Assembly (NCBI GenBank): GCA_003695725.1
Contig: RFHX01000271.1
Span: 1 to 13,097, forward strand
Length of the DNA: 13,097 bases
Direction: 5' to 3'
DNA from: J061 sp003695725 [NCBI: Candidatus Schekmanbacteria bacterium]
GTDB taxonomy: Bacteria > Schekmanbacteria > GWA2-38-11
Shown one piece after another: positions 1 through 6,724 of this stretch. Numbering within the stretch: position 1 is the first letter of the stretch; every line of letters begins with the position of its first letter. Under the pieces are notes generated by a model. It searched no databases. It was not told the origin of the DNA and was given only the letters and a program-made list of their open reading frames with translations. A program made the position numbers and the translations under genes.

Positions 1-115
1 GGTATATGGCATATATTTTTACATCAATACCCTCCTCTAAAAGTCCGGTTATCTGATTTAGAATAAATGTTTCAGAAATGGAAGGGAACCCATTCAAAAG
101 AAAAGCAATTTTCAA
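1..115 (-). CDS. GT4-family glycosyltransferase, N-terminal fragment (runs off left edge)
   Basis: Only the first 38 codons are in the window. From the TTG at 113-115 the frame reads KIAFLLNGFPSISETF, then ILNQITGLLEEGIDVKIYAI. This is the N-terminal beta-strand/loop/helix of GT-B glycosyltransferases; the FP-x-SETFI-x-NQI-x-GL pattern is typical of the WcaL-like GT4 group, which transfers sugars from nucleotide-sugar donors in exopolysaccharide or lipopolysaccharide assembly. No ATG or GTG lies between the in-frame stops near 180-190 and the conserved sequence. AGGAGG is at 128-133, 12 bases from the TTG, which is longer than usual. An in-frame ATA at 122-124 would give M-K-K-L-K-I-A but is only 3 bases from the AGGAGG. 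The family call is good; the start and the sugar substrate are unresolved. Confidence 0.7.
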   Translation of the reverse strand, partial: MKIAFLLNGFPSISETFILNQITGLLEEGIDVKIYAIY

Positions 116-514
116 TTTTTTTATAAACCTCCTAACAAAGACAATTTCTAATATAATGAGATTTTCTGGACTAATTCAGATTATCTATCAGAAGCAGGAT
201 TTAGGCAAAGTAAAAAAACTCACAGGATTAAAAAGGAAAAATTATCTTCAAAGTACAAATTTTATCTGCTAATCTTATTTTTCCTTCTTTCTTTACAAAA
301 TCATACCTTGTAAAATTTTTCTAACATTCTACAGCCTCAATTGTCCGATTACTCGACACTCGCTCTATGCCCCATTGAAGAGATTTATTTCATCAATGCT
401 TAACGAGAACGGATTCATCAATCGAGGCAGATGACAACTAATTTTTGAAAAAAATATGCAAAGAGCAGTATTCATTCAAAGTTATATTAGCTTTTATATT
501 ATTTCTCTATTGAA
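116..514. other. AT-rich intergenic gap of about 400 bases, no convincing gene
   Basis: This gap lies between the peroxiredoxin stop and the glycosyltransferase start. Both strands carry only short open stretches without ribosome binding sites or recognisable products. The longest, 64 codons on the plus strand at 78-272, is of low complexity and overlaps the antisense glycosyltransferase start. The gap should hold the promoter and leader of the glycosyltransferase. The one clear structure is the inverted repeat at 292-314. I see no tRNA and no strong GC-rich terminator after the peroxiredoxin gene. Confidence 0.6.
292..314. repeat. Perfect 7+7 inverted repeat TTTACAA-N9-TTGTAAA
   Basis: TTTACAA at 292-298 and TTGTAAA at 308-314 are perfect reverse complements separated by 9 bases. 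It lies about 180 bases upstream of the minus-strand glycosyltransferase start, in otherwise featureless DNA. On the plus strand it is followed by A-TTTTT, so it could also form a weak AT-only hairpin with a T-run. An operator for a dimeric regulator is possible but unproven. It does not match the PerR or Rex consensus as I know them. Confidence 0.35.
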
Positions 515-1039
515 CTATGCTTTCCCTAATGTTTTTTTGCCCTTCTCCCAATTTACTGGACACAATTCCCCTGTCTGTAAAGCTTCTAGTACACGAAGTG
601 TCTCATTTACATTTCGACCCACACTTAAATCATGAACGACCTGATATCTCAATTTTCCATCAGGGTCTATGATGAACAACCCTCTAAGCGCTATTCCTTC
701 TTCCTCTATCAAGACGCCGTAATCTCTGCTAACTTTATGGTTGGTGTCACTCAATAATGGATATTTCAATCCTTTCAAGTCTCTTTCAATCCATGCAAGG
801 TGTGAAAACTTGCTGTCAGTGCTAACGCCAAATACTTCTGCATTAAGTTTTTTGAATTTTTCATAATTCCTGCTAAATTCAGTAATCTCTGTTGGACATA
901 CAAATGTAAAGTCAAGAGGATAAAAGAATAATACTACCCACTTGCCCCTATATTTTTTAAGAGTATATTTTTTGAATTTTTCATTATAAACTCCTTCCAT
1001 AGTAAAATCCGGGGCTAATTCTCCAACTTTAACAGCCAT
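515..1039 (-). CDS. 2-Cys peroxiredoxin (AhpC/TSA family)
   Basis: Cytosolic thiol peroxidase that reduces hydrogen peroxide and organic hydroperoxides. The 174-residue protein has the peroxidatic motif DFTFVCPTEI with Cys48 and a C-terminal resolving motif GELCPVNW with Cys160, the layout of a typical (homodimeric) 2-Cys peroxiredoxin of normal length. It ends soon after the resolving Cys and has no C-terminal YF motif, so it is probably of the peroxide-robust type. The frame is open to a TTG at 1052-1054, but that TTG is immediately followed by the GGGAGGG ribosome binding site (1046-1052). The ATG at 1037-1039, 6 bases downstream of that site, is the likely start and gives the family N-terminus M-A-V-K-V-G-E-L-A-P-D-F. 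No dedicated reductase (AhpF) is adjacent; the rubredoxin/ferredoxin and flavoprotein genes further right are possible electron donors, which is inference. Confidence 0.95.
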   Translation of the reverse strand: MAVKVGELAPDFTMEGVYNEKFKKYTLKKYRGKWVVLFFYPLDFTFVCPTEITEFSRNYEKFKKLNAEVFGVSTDSKFSHLAWIERDLKGLKYPLLSDTNHKVSRDYGVLIEEEGIALRGLFIIDPDGKLRYQVVHDLSVGRNVNETLRVLEALQTGELCPVNWEKGKKTLGKA

Positions 1040-1045
1040 AGCCAT

Positions 1046-1052
1046 CCCTCCC
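1046..1052 (-). promoter_or_regulatory. Ribosome binding site that fixes the peroxiredoxin start
   Basis: GGGAGGG on the minus strand, 6 bases before the ATG at 1037-1039. It lies within the longer open frame, which argues against the upstream TTG as start. The intervening ATG at 1043-1045 directly abuts the site and is too close. Confidence 0.7.
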
Positions 1053-1095
1053 AAAAAAATGTTATCAGAATCAATTCAGTAAAAAAGGTTTAATC

Positions 1096-1887
1096 TCAAC
1101 TCTTTTCCCAATCATTCATAACTGCTTTGTATTTTTCAGGAAATTCTCCTTCATATCTCAAATAATTTGGAATAGGGTAACGAATGCCTGCTTTGTGAGT
1201 CTCCTCCAATCCCCTGCAAATAGATTCTGCCTCATCATAGGGAAATGAAAAAGCCATTTCATCATCCTGCGTTTGGGCAAATACTCTGTCTCCATAACAG
1301 GGAAGTATTACTTGGCATCTTTTGTTTTTCATTGTCTCGATAACGATGTCAGCACAATCCACCCTTCCGCAAAACTTTGAATGTAGATAACCTCCTCTCT
1401 CATATAAAGAAGCAACGAGAAGGCGCATAACCTGCGCTGAGTTTCCATAAATGCAAACTATATCTGGCATAAATTTGCCTGAAAAAAGAGGGGCAACCAA
1501 AATTTTTTCATATTTCCCATATTCAAACTTTGGGCATTCTTTTTCAGTTTTTGCACCTTCCTTCTCTGAAGCATTATACATACCTGCACAGGCAACACCA
1601 CTGTAATATTTCTCACTTGCCTTTTCAAAACCAAAGACAATCTTTGTTATGGGACAATTGATATCAGCTTCCCCCATTGCAATTGTCCATCCATAGCGTC
1701 GTGCAATTGAAATCCCCTGACAAATAGCTATTCTTTTGTTCAAATCTCGAAGAGGGACTTTTGTTTTATCAGGAATAGAATCACCTGCTTTCAACATCTT
1801 GATTGCAAGAGGAAAGGACTGTGGCCTCAAATAGAATTCAAGTTTTTCGTTAAACTTGCGGCAGTCCATCTGTTTTATCTTCGTCAT
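1096..1887 (-). CDS. DUF169 family protein (COG2043), function unknown
   Basis: A 263-residue protein matching the DUF169 pattern: RP-x2-FPLAIK near residues 21-30, IAICQGISIARRYGW at 53-67, and a late GDRVFAQTQDDEMAFSFP at 199-216. The family is widespread in anaerobic bacteria and archaea and has no established biochemical role. It is rich in cysteine, with eleven Cys (9, 56, 78, 100, 118, 145, 173, 178, 191, 197 and 224), which fits metal or cofactor binding. I see no signal peptide or membrane segment. Its ATG follows the stop of the upstream Cys-repeat gene without a gap (TAA-ATG), so the two are almost certainly co-translated. The family call is firm; any enzymatic function would be a guess. 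Confidence 0.88.
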   Translation of the reverse strand: MTKIKQMDCRKFNEKLEFYLRPQSFPLAIKMLKAGDSIPDKTKVPLRDLNKRIAICQGISIARRYGWTIAMGEADINCPITKIVFGFEKASEKYYSGVACAGMYNASEKEGAKTEKECPKFEYGKYEKILVAPLFSGKFMPDIVCIYGNSAQVMRLLVASLYERGGYLHSKFCGRVDCADIVIETMKNKRCQVILPCYGDRVFAQTQDDEMAFSFPYDEAESICRGLEETHKAGIRYPIPNYLRYEGEFPEKYKAVMNDWEKS

Positions 1888-2145
1888 TTATTCTATTTCA
1901 TTCGGTTTGCAGAGCAATTCCTTCTTATCTGCTACCCGTCCGCAGTTTCCACAGACAAATTTCAGTTCCGTTATCTTTGGTTTGCATATATGTTTTTTAT
2001 CCGTTGCAGTCCTTCCACAGTATTCACAGGTATATGCTTCCTTTTTTTCAACATATTCAGGATTGCAAAGATGGCTTATTTCAGTACTTATTTTTCCGCA
2101 AGTCTTACAGGTGTATGTTGCAGATTCGTTTTTTTCTTCCGACAT
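1888..2145 (-). CDS. Small three-repeat Cys-rich (zinc-ribbon-like) protein
   Basis: An 85-residue protein made almost entirely of three tandem units starting near residues 11, 38 and 63. Each has the form [YF]-x-C-x2-C-G-[KR]-x8-C-x-P. The first two carry a His two residues before the third Cys (CKTCGKISTEISHLC, CEYCGRTATDKKHIC); the third has Leu there (CGNCGRVADKKELLC). The cysteines are 13/16/27, 40/43/54 and 65/68/79. Three Cys plus one His per unit suggests one zinc (or Fe-S) site per repeat, or sites shared between repeats. The start has a strong GGGAGG site 7-8 bases upstream of the ATG, and the stop abuts the DUF169 start. I do not recognise a named family. A metal-binding accessory or interaction module for the DUF169 partner is inference. 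Confidence 0.75.
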   Translation of the reverse strand: MSEEKNESATYTCKTCGKISTEISHLCNPEYVEKKEAYTCEYCGRTATDKKHICKPKITELKFVCGNCGRVADKKELLCKPNEIE

Positions 2146-2181
2146 AATATTTCCTCCCTTTATTTGGTAGTGTTGGGTTTC

Positions 2182-2925
2182 TCACCTTAACTTTTGGCCT
2201 CCATCGATTGTCAAAACTTCGCCAGTCGTAAAATTTGATTCAGAAAGCAAAAAAACGACTGCTTTCGCTATATCTTCAAATTTTCCTGTCTTCTTAAGAG
2301 GTATTCTCTTTACTATCCTTTCCCGTATTTCATCACTATAACTATCAGGAAGCGTAATCATCCCCGGGGCAATGGCATTTACCTGAATCTCAGGAGCCAG
2401 TGCAACAGCAAGACACTGAGTCAACATAATAAGTCCTGCTTTCGAAGCGCAATAAGGAATCGATTTAGGCCAAGGCCTTATTCCCCCAAGAGACGAAATA
2501 TTGACAATTTTTCCAGACCCTTGTCTTTTCATATACTCGGCAGCTTTTTGGGCACAAAAAAAGGGACCGGTAAGATTTGTAGTCAAAGCATCAAACCACA
2601 TCTTCCTATCAACCTTATCTATGTCTGCAGACTGAAAATAGCCCGCATTATTTATCAAATAATCAATCCCTCCTAAACCTCTCACCGCAGATTCTACAAA
2701 TCCTTCAGCTTCAGAGCTTTTTCTGATATCAGCTTTGACGGACAAGGCCTTCACGCCGAAAGCTTGAATCTCTTTTACTGTCATTTCTGCTTCCCTGAAG
2801 GATTTGTAGTATCCAACAGCAATATCCACTCCAAGGCGGGCAAGTTCCAATGCAATAATCCTTCCCATATTCTTTGCTCCGCCTGTGATTACCGCTTTTT
2901 TCCCTTTTAATGATATTTCCTTCAT
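2182..2925 (-). CDS. Short-chain dehydrogenase/reductase (classical SDR, FabG/pteridine-reductase-like)
   Basis: A 247-residue cytosolic NAD(P)-dependent oxidoreductase with complete classical SDR motifs: cofactor-binding TGGAKNMG at 14-21, NNAG at 92-95, and the catalytic tetrad Asn117, Ser145, Tyr158, Lys162 (YCASK). The C-terminal GEVLTIDGG is typical of FabG-like enzymes. The TGGAK-x2-GR start, rather than TGAS-x-GIG, resembles the pteridine-reductase/FolM branch, so the substrate may be a 3-oxoacyl thioester, a pteridine or another carbonyl. It starts 14 bases after the aspartate ammonia-lyase stop, with an AAGAGAG-type ribosome binding site, consistent with one operon. The class is certain; the substrate is not. 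Confidence 0.92.
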   Translation of the reverse strand: MKEISLKGKKAVITGGAKNMGRIIALELARLGVDIAVGYYKSFREAEMTVKEIQAFGVKALSVKADIRKSSEAEGFVESAVRGLGGIDYLINNAGYFQSADIDKVDRKMWFDALTTNLTGPFFCAQKAAEYMKRQGSGKIVNISSLGGIRPWPKSIPYCASKAGLIMLTQCLAVALAPEIQVNAIAPGMITLPDSYSDEIRERIVKRIPLKKTGKFEDIAKAVVFLLSESNFTTGEVLTIDGGQKLR

Positions 2926-2939
2926 AACTCTCTTTTTCG

Positions 2940-4334
2940 TTATGTCGAAAGAAGTTTCTCAATTTCCTTTTCTGTCAAAATTTTTTTCTCCCTTATAATA
3001 TCGATTACTGATTTTTTGCTCCTCTTTGCAAGTTTTACTATCTCTGCCGCCCGGCTGTATCCTATATATCTATTGAGTGCTGTTGCGATTCCTTCGCTTC
3101 TTTCAGCATAAAAACGACATATACCTTTATTGGCTGATATTCCAACGATGCACTTTTCACGAAACATCTTTAACCCCGCAGCCAAAATTTTAAGGCTGTT
3201 TACGATATTAAAAGCTATTAAAGGCATCATCACATTGAGCTCGAGCTGTCCTGCTTGAGAGGCATAGGAAATGGCCGTATCATTGCCTATTACTTGATAA
3301 CAGACCATATTCATCGCCTCAGCAATCACAGGATTGACTTTGCCGGGCATAATGGATGAGCCGGGTTGGACTGGAGGAAGATTGATTTCATTGAGGCCAG
3401 TTGCAGGACCTGAAGACATTAAACGCAGGTCATTGCATATTCTCGATAGGTCTATGGCATAGTTTTTTAAAGAGCTCGAAAGCTGTAAGAAAGGAGACAT
3501 ACTCTGCATTGCTTCGAACAGATTTTTCGCCGATTTAAGCTTCAGTCCTGTCTCCTGCGCCAAATATTTCACAACTAATTTTTTATAACCTTCAGCCGTA
3601 TTGATGCCGCTGCCAACAGCTGAACCGCCGATGCCAAGCTCTTGTAATGACGGTACACACAATGAGATATTGTAATGCCATCTCTCTACATTCTGTGCAT
3701 AAGCGCCAAATTCATTACCCAATGTCATTGGCACAGCATCCTGAAGATGTGTTCTTCCTGACTTTACTACATCTCTAAATTCTTTTTCCTTCTTCCTCAA
3801 AGAATCAGATAGTTTTTCAGTTTCATCAAGAACTCCTTTCAAAAGGCGAAGAGAAGCAATTCGCATTGCAGTTGGGAAGACATCGTTTGTCGATTGTCCA
3901 TAATTGACATGATCATTGGGATGGATGGGGACATAAGTACCGCGCTCACTGCCAAGTATTTCATTTGCCCTATTTGCAATCACTTCGTTTACATTCATAT
4001 GCGATGAAGTGCCTGCACCTGCCTGATAGGCATCTACAACGAAATGTTCATCAAATTTTCCTGCAACAATTTCTTTAGATGCTTTTATGATGGCATTTGA
4101 AATTTTTTTACTCAGGACCTTCAGATCGGCGTTGGCTCGAGCAGCTGCAGACTTTATTTCAGCAATGGCATAAATTATTTCGCTGGGAGTCTTTGCACTG
4201 CTTATTTCGAAATTTTCCACAGCACGCAAGGTTTGGATGCCATAGTAAGCTTCTACAGGGATTTTCTTTTTACCCAAGGAATCATTTTCGACTCTAAACT
4301 TCCTTTTACCTCTTTTGGTTTTCTTATTGCCCAT
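2940..4334 (-). CDS. aspA: Aspartate ammonia-lyase (aspartase; fumarase/aspartase superfamily)
   Basis: Converts L-aspartate reversibly to fumarate and ammonia in the cytosol as a homotetramer. The 464 residues are the usual length. The signature loop GSSIMPGKVNP is at 325-335. Aligning with the Bacillus enzyme from memory, Ser326 is the catalytic base, with Lys332, Asn334, Thr149 (QSTND), His196 (GRTHLQD) and Thr109 (GAGTSSHMN) in the active site. AYYGIQTLRAVENF near 29-42 and DAYQAGAGTS at 101-110 favour aspartase over class II fumarase, which has WG-x-QT-x-RS and W-x-TGSGTQSN there. The start ATG overlaps the stop of the adenosyltransferase gene (TAATG), with AGGAGGG just upstream. A basic extension (KKTKRGKRK) precedes the conserved domain. 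A fumarase or related lyase activity is a lesser alternative. Confidence 0.85.
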   Translation of the reverse strand: MGNKKTKRGKRKFRVENDSLGKKKIPVEAYYGIQTLRAVENFEISSAKTPSEIIYAIAEIKSAAARANADLKVLSKKISNAIIKASKEIVAGKFDEHFVVDAYQAGAGTSSHMNVNEVIANRANEILGSERGTYVPIHPNDHVNYGQSTNDVFPTAMRIASLRLLKGVLDETEKLSDSLRKKEKEFRDVVKSGRTHLQDAVPMTLGNEFGAYAQNVERWHYNISLCVPSLQELGIGGSAVGSGINTAEGYKKLVVKYLAQETGLKLKSAKNLFEAMQSMSPFLQLSSSLKNYAIDLSRICNDLRLMSSGPATGLNEINLPPVQPGSSIMPGKVNPVIAEAMNMVCYQVIGNDTAISYASQAGQLELNVMMPLIAFNIVNSLKILAAGLKMFREKCIVGISANKGICRFYAERSEGIATALNRYIGYSRAAEIVKLAKRSKKSVIDIIREKKILTEKEIEKLLST

Positions 4335-4852
4335 TATCTCCCTCCTGCTTCAAGGCATGCAAGGAGATAAACGATATCTGACAATCGGTTGACATATTTA
4401 AGAAGATTGGGACTTACGCCTTCCTCCTTTTCCGAAAGTTCAACAATCCTTCTTTCCGCACGCCTTATCACAGTCCTTGCAATATGAAGCAGTGAGGAAG
4501 AGAGATTTTCACCTGGAAGCACGAGAGAGGGAGGCAATTCAAGTTCTTCTTCCAATTCCTTGATCCATAATTCAATCTGTGAGATTTCTTCTTCTCCAAT
4601 GAATTTCTTTATTTTACTGCGTTTTTCAGGTGAAGTCGCCAATTCAGTACAAAGCGGGAAAAGAGAAGATTGTATATAGATGATTATCTCCTTTGTCTTT
4701 GGATTTTCTGCTATACATCTTGCCGCACCAAGATATGCACCAAATTCATCGACCGTGCCATAAGCTTCAGGCCTTAAACTATATTTTTTTACTCTTTCGC
4801 CACTGTAAAGGCTTGTCGTACCTTTATCTCCTGCGCCCGTAGATATTGACAT
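4334..4852 (-). CDS. Cob(I)yrinic acid a,c-diamide adenosyltransferase (PduO/MMAB type)
   Basis: Transfers the adenosyl group of ATP to cob(I)alamin, producing adenosylcobalamin for mutases, diol dehydratases and similar enzymes. The 172-residue helical protein shows the PduO-type ATP-binding N-terminus TGAGDKGTTSL (5-15), EAYGTVDEFGAYLGAAR (29-45), the RRAERR segment (130-135) and YVNRLSDIVYLLA (153-165). All are hallmark motifs, and it is distinct from the CobA/BtuR P-loop type. It overlaps the aspartase start by one base, so the two are probably translationally coupled. No B12-dependent enzyme is in the window. Placement beside a 2-oxo acid dehydrogenase operon suggests service to methylmalonyl-CoA or a related acyl-CoA mutase, which is inference. 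Confidence 0.92.
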   Translation of the reverse strand: MSISTGAGDKGTTSLYSGERVKKYSLRPEAYGTVDEFGAYLGAARCIAENPKTKEIIIYIQSSLFPLCTELATSPEKRSKIKKFIGEEEISQIELWIKELEEELELPPSLVLPGENLSSSLLHIARTVIRRAERRIVELSEKEEGVSPNLLKYVNRLSDIVYLLACLEAGGR

Positions 4853-4870
4853 CCTATTACCCTTTCATAA

Positions 4871-5389
4871 TCAAATAACTTTTGCTCCCAATATTTTTTC
4901 CATATGATCTAAAGCAAACTTATGAGCTTTTTTATCGAAAGAAGCAACGCAATCTGCAGGAACTATTACATCATAGTCTCGCGAACGAAGGTCTGCAACG
5001 GTATACATTACACATATATCGGTGCATACACCAACAGCAGTTATAGATTCATCGTCTGCCGTGTTTTTTCTCAATATCTCATCAAGGTTTGTTCCAAAGA
5101 AACCACTGAAGCGGGTTTTTGGTACATCGATCCCCTTTTTCCAAAACTCCTGTAGCTCAGGAACAACCTGTGATTCTATAGAGCCCTCGAGGCAATGTTT
5201 TGGGAAAACACGAAATTCAGGATCATCTTCGCGATGTTCATCGCGCAAAAATATGACCTTTTCTTTCTCAATTCTTTTTTCAAGAAGGTTTCTAATCGGT
5301 AATATGATTTTTCTTGAATCTGTACCGCAAAAGAGGGGATAACCCTTTTCAAGAAATCCCCTGAGCATATCTATAACAATGATTGCCAT
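4871..5389 (-). CDS. Isochorismatase-family cysteine hydrolase (nicotinamidase-like)
   Basis: A 172-residue cytosolic hydrolase with the superfamily triad: Asp7 (IVIDM), Lys91 (VPKTRFSGF) and Cys126 in GVCTDICV (119-127). A PncA-like metal site appears conserved as Asp50 and His52 (RDEHRED) and His65 (FPKHCLEGS), which favours nicotinamidase (nicotinamide to nicotinate, NAD salvage) over isochorismatase proper, which lacks the metal ligands. It is slightly shorter than E. coli PncA. The start ATG has GGGTGG a few bases upstream, and it begins 24 bases after the E2 stop, within the same apparent operon. Another amide hydrolase activity of the family cannot be excluded. Confidence 0.85.
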   Translation of the reverse strand: MAIIVIDMLRGFLEKGYPLFCGTDSRKIILPIRNLLEKRIEKEKVIFLRDEHREDDPEFRVFPKHCLEGSIESQVVPELQEFWKKGIDVPKTRFSGFFGTNLDEILRKNTADDESITAVGVCTDICVMYTVADLRSRDYDVIVPADCVASFDKKAHKFALDHMEKILGAKVI

Positions 5390-5413
5390 AAAACCACCCG
5401 GGGATTGGATTGC

Positions 5414-6691
5414 TTAAACAAACTCTACAATCCACATTTCAGGTTCTTCAAGATACTCTTTTACCCTATGCAGAAATTTGACAGCAGGCACACCGTCAAC
5501 TACTCTATGGTCAAATGAAAGACAGAGGTTCATCATCCATCTTTTAGTAATCTCGCCTTCAAAGACAACAGGTTTTTCCATTATTTTGTGGACACCGAGA
5601 ATAGCTACTTCCGGATAATTGATAATAGGAGTTGAAGCAATTGCGCCATAGCCACCTGCGTTAGTTATTGTAAAGGTGCCTTCATGGACATCTTGTAAAG
5701 AAAGTTTGTCTCCTCTCGCTTTCCTTGCAAGCTCTTCCAATTCCTTAGCAATCTCCCTGACACTCTTCTTGTCAGCTGAATGGATTACAGGGACAATCAA
5801 TCCTCTTTCCGTGGCAACGGCAACACCAATATTATAGTATTTCTTAACCTTTATCTCATCATTCACGAGGGAGGAATTCAGAACAGGGAACTCTTTCAGC
5901 GCCAAAACGACTGCTTTTATTATAAATGGCATATATGTGAGATGGATGCCGTACTTTTCATTGATTGCCTGTCTGCGCTTCTTCAAAAAATTTACCCATC
6001 CTGTCATATCTGCCTCATCCCATGTGGTTACATGAGGCGCTTCCTTTTTGCTTCTCAACATTTGACGGGCAATTGCTTTTCTGACAGCAGAAAGAGGAAC
6101 AATCTCTTCTTCCTTTTCACCTTCCTTCAAGGGAACTTTCTTGACAACTCCTGCCCAAAATTCTGGATGAAGGTCTAAAATTTCTTCATCTACTATTCCT
6201 TCCGCTTTCTTTTCAACATAAGCAAGGATATCATCTCGTGTTACTCTGCCACCTGCACCTGTACCTTGAATCTCCTCAGGGTCTATTCCATACTCCCTTG
6301 CAAGCCGTCTAACAGCAGGTGAATAGCGTCTTTTTTCAGTTTTTTCCTTCTTTGCTTTTTCTATAGCGGCTGTTGGCTCTTCAAGAATTTCGGCAGGTTT
6401 TATTCCTGCTCTTTCCTCTTCTGTCTCAGTCTCTTCTACTTTTGCTTCTTCTCCTTCAAGAGCAATCAATCCAAGTTTTGTACCAACTGCAACGGTCTCT
6501 TCTTCTTTAACGAGTATTTTCAAAAGGATTCCGTCAGCAGGACAGGGGACCTCAATATTCACCTTATCCGTGTTTATTTCAAGGAGTGGCTCATCTTTGA
6601 CGACTTTGTCCCCTTCCTTTTTAAACCATTTTGCAATTGTACCTTCAACAACACTTTCTCCAAGCTGTGGCATAATAACAGGGACAGGCAT
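5414..6691 (-). CDS. 2-oxo acid dehydrogenase E2 (dihydrolipoamide acyltransferase)
   Basis: Core subunit of a pyruvate/branched-chain 2-oxo acid dehydrogenase complex; it accepts the acyl group from E1 on a lipoyl arm and passes it to CoA. Domains in order: a lipoyl domain (about 1-78) with lipoyl-lysine Lys43 in EINTDKVNI; a Glu/Lys/Ala-rich linker (about 79-120); a peripheral-subunit-binding domain (about 121-160, YSPAVRRLAREYGID then GTGAGGRVTRDDI); a second linker; and a CAT-like catalytic domain (about 195-425) with SFDHRVVDG containing His395 and Asp399. The single lipoyl domain and 425-residue length are usual. The ATG has AGGAGA 7 bases upstream. It starts 33 bases after the E1-beta stop. 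Substrate specificity cannot be read from E2 alone. Confidence 0.93.
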   Translation of the reverse strand: MPVPVIMPQLGESVVEGTIAKWFKKEGDKVVKDEPLLEINTDKVNIEVPCPADGILLKILVKEEETVAVGTKLGLIALEGEEAKVEETETEEERAGIKPAEILEEPTAAIEKAKKEKTEKRRYSPAVRRLAREYGIDPEEIQGTGAGGRVTRDDILAYVEKKAEGIVDEEILDLHPEFWAGVVKKVPLKEGEKEEEIVPLSAVRKAIARQMLRSKKEAPHVTTWDEADMTGWVNFLKKRRQAINEKYGIHLTYMPFIIKAVVLALKEFPVLNSSLVNDEIKVKKYYNIGVAVATERGLIVPVIHSADKKSVREIAKELEELARKARGDKLSLQDVHEGTFTITNAGGYGAIASTPIINYPEVAILGVHKIMEKPVVFEGEITKRWMMNLCLSFDHRVVDGVPAVKFLHRVKEYLEEPEMWIVEFV

Positions 6692-6724
6692 AAATAAATC
6701 TCCTTTAAAGAAATCCTGCTAAAA

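Noticed and set aside
78-272. 64-codon plus-strand open frame in the left gap
   Set aside because: No ribosome binding site, low-complexity Asn/Lys/Phe/Ile-rich product, and it overlaps the antisense glycosyltransferase start, which has recognisable homology.
340-470. Possible degenerate gene or transposase remnant in the left gap
   Set aside because: Short open pieces in several minus-strand frames are broken by stops and match no family I can identify; chance is a sufficient explanation.
1458-1640. 60-codon minus-strand frame inside the DUF169 gene
   Set aside because: Out-of-frame shadow of a well-conserved gene, with no ribosome binding site and no recognisable product.
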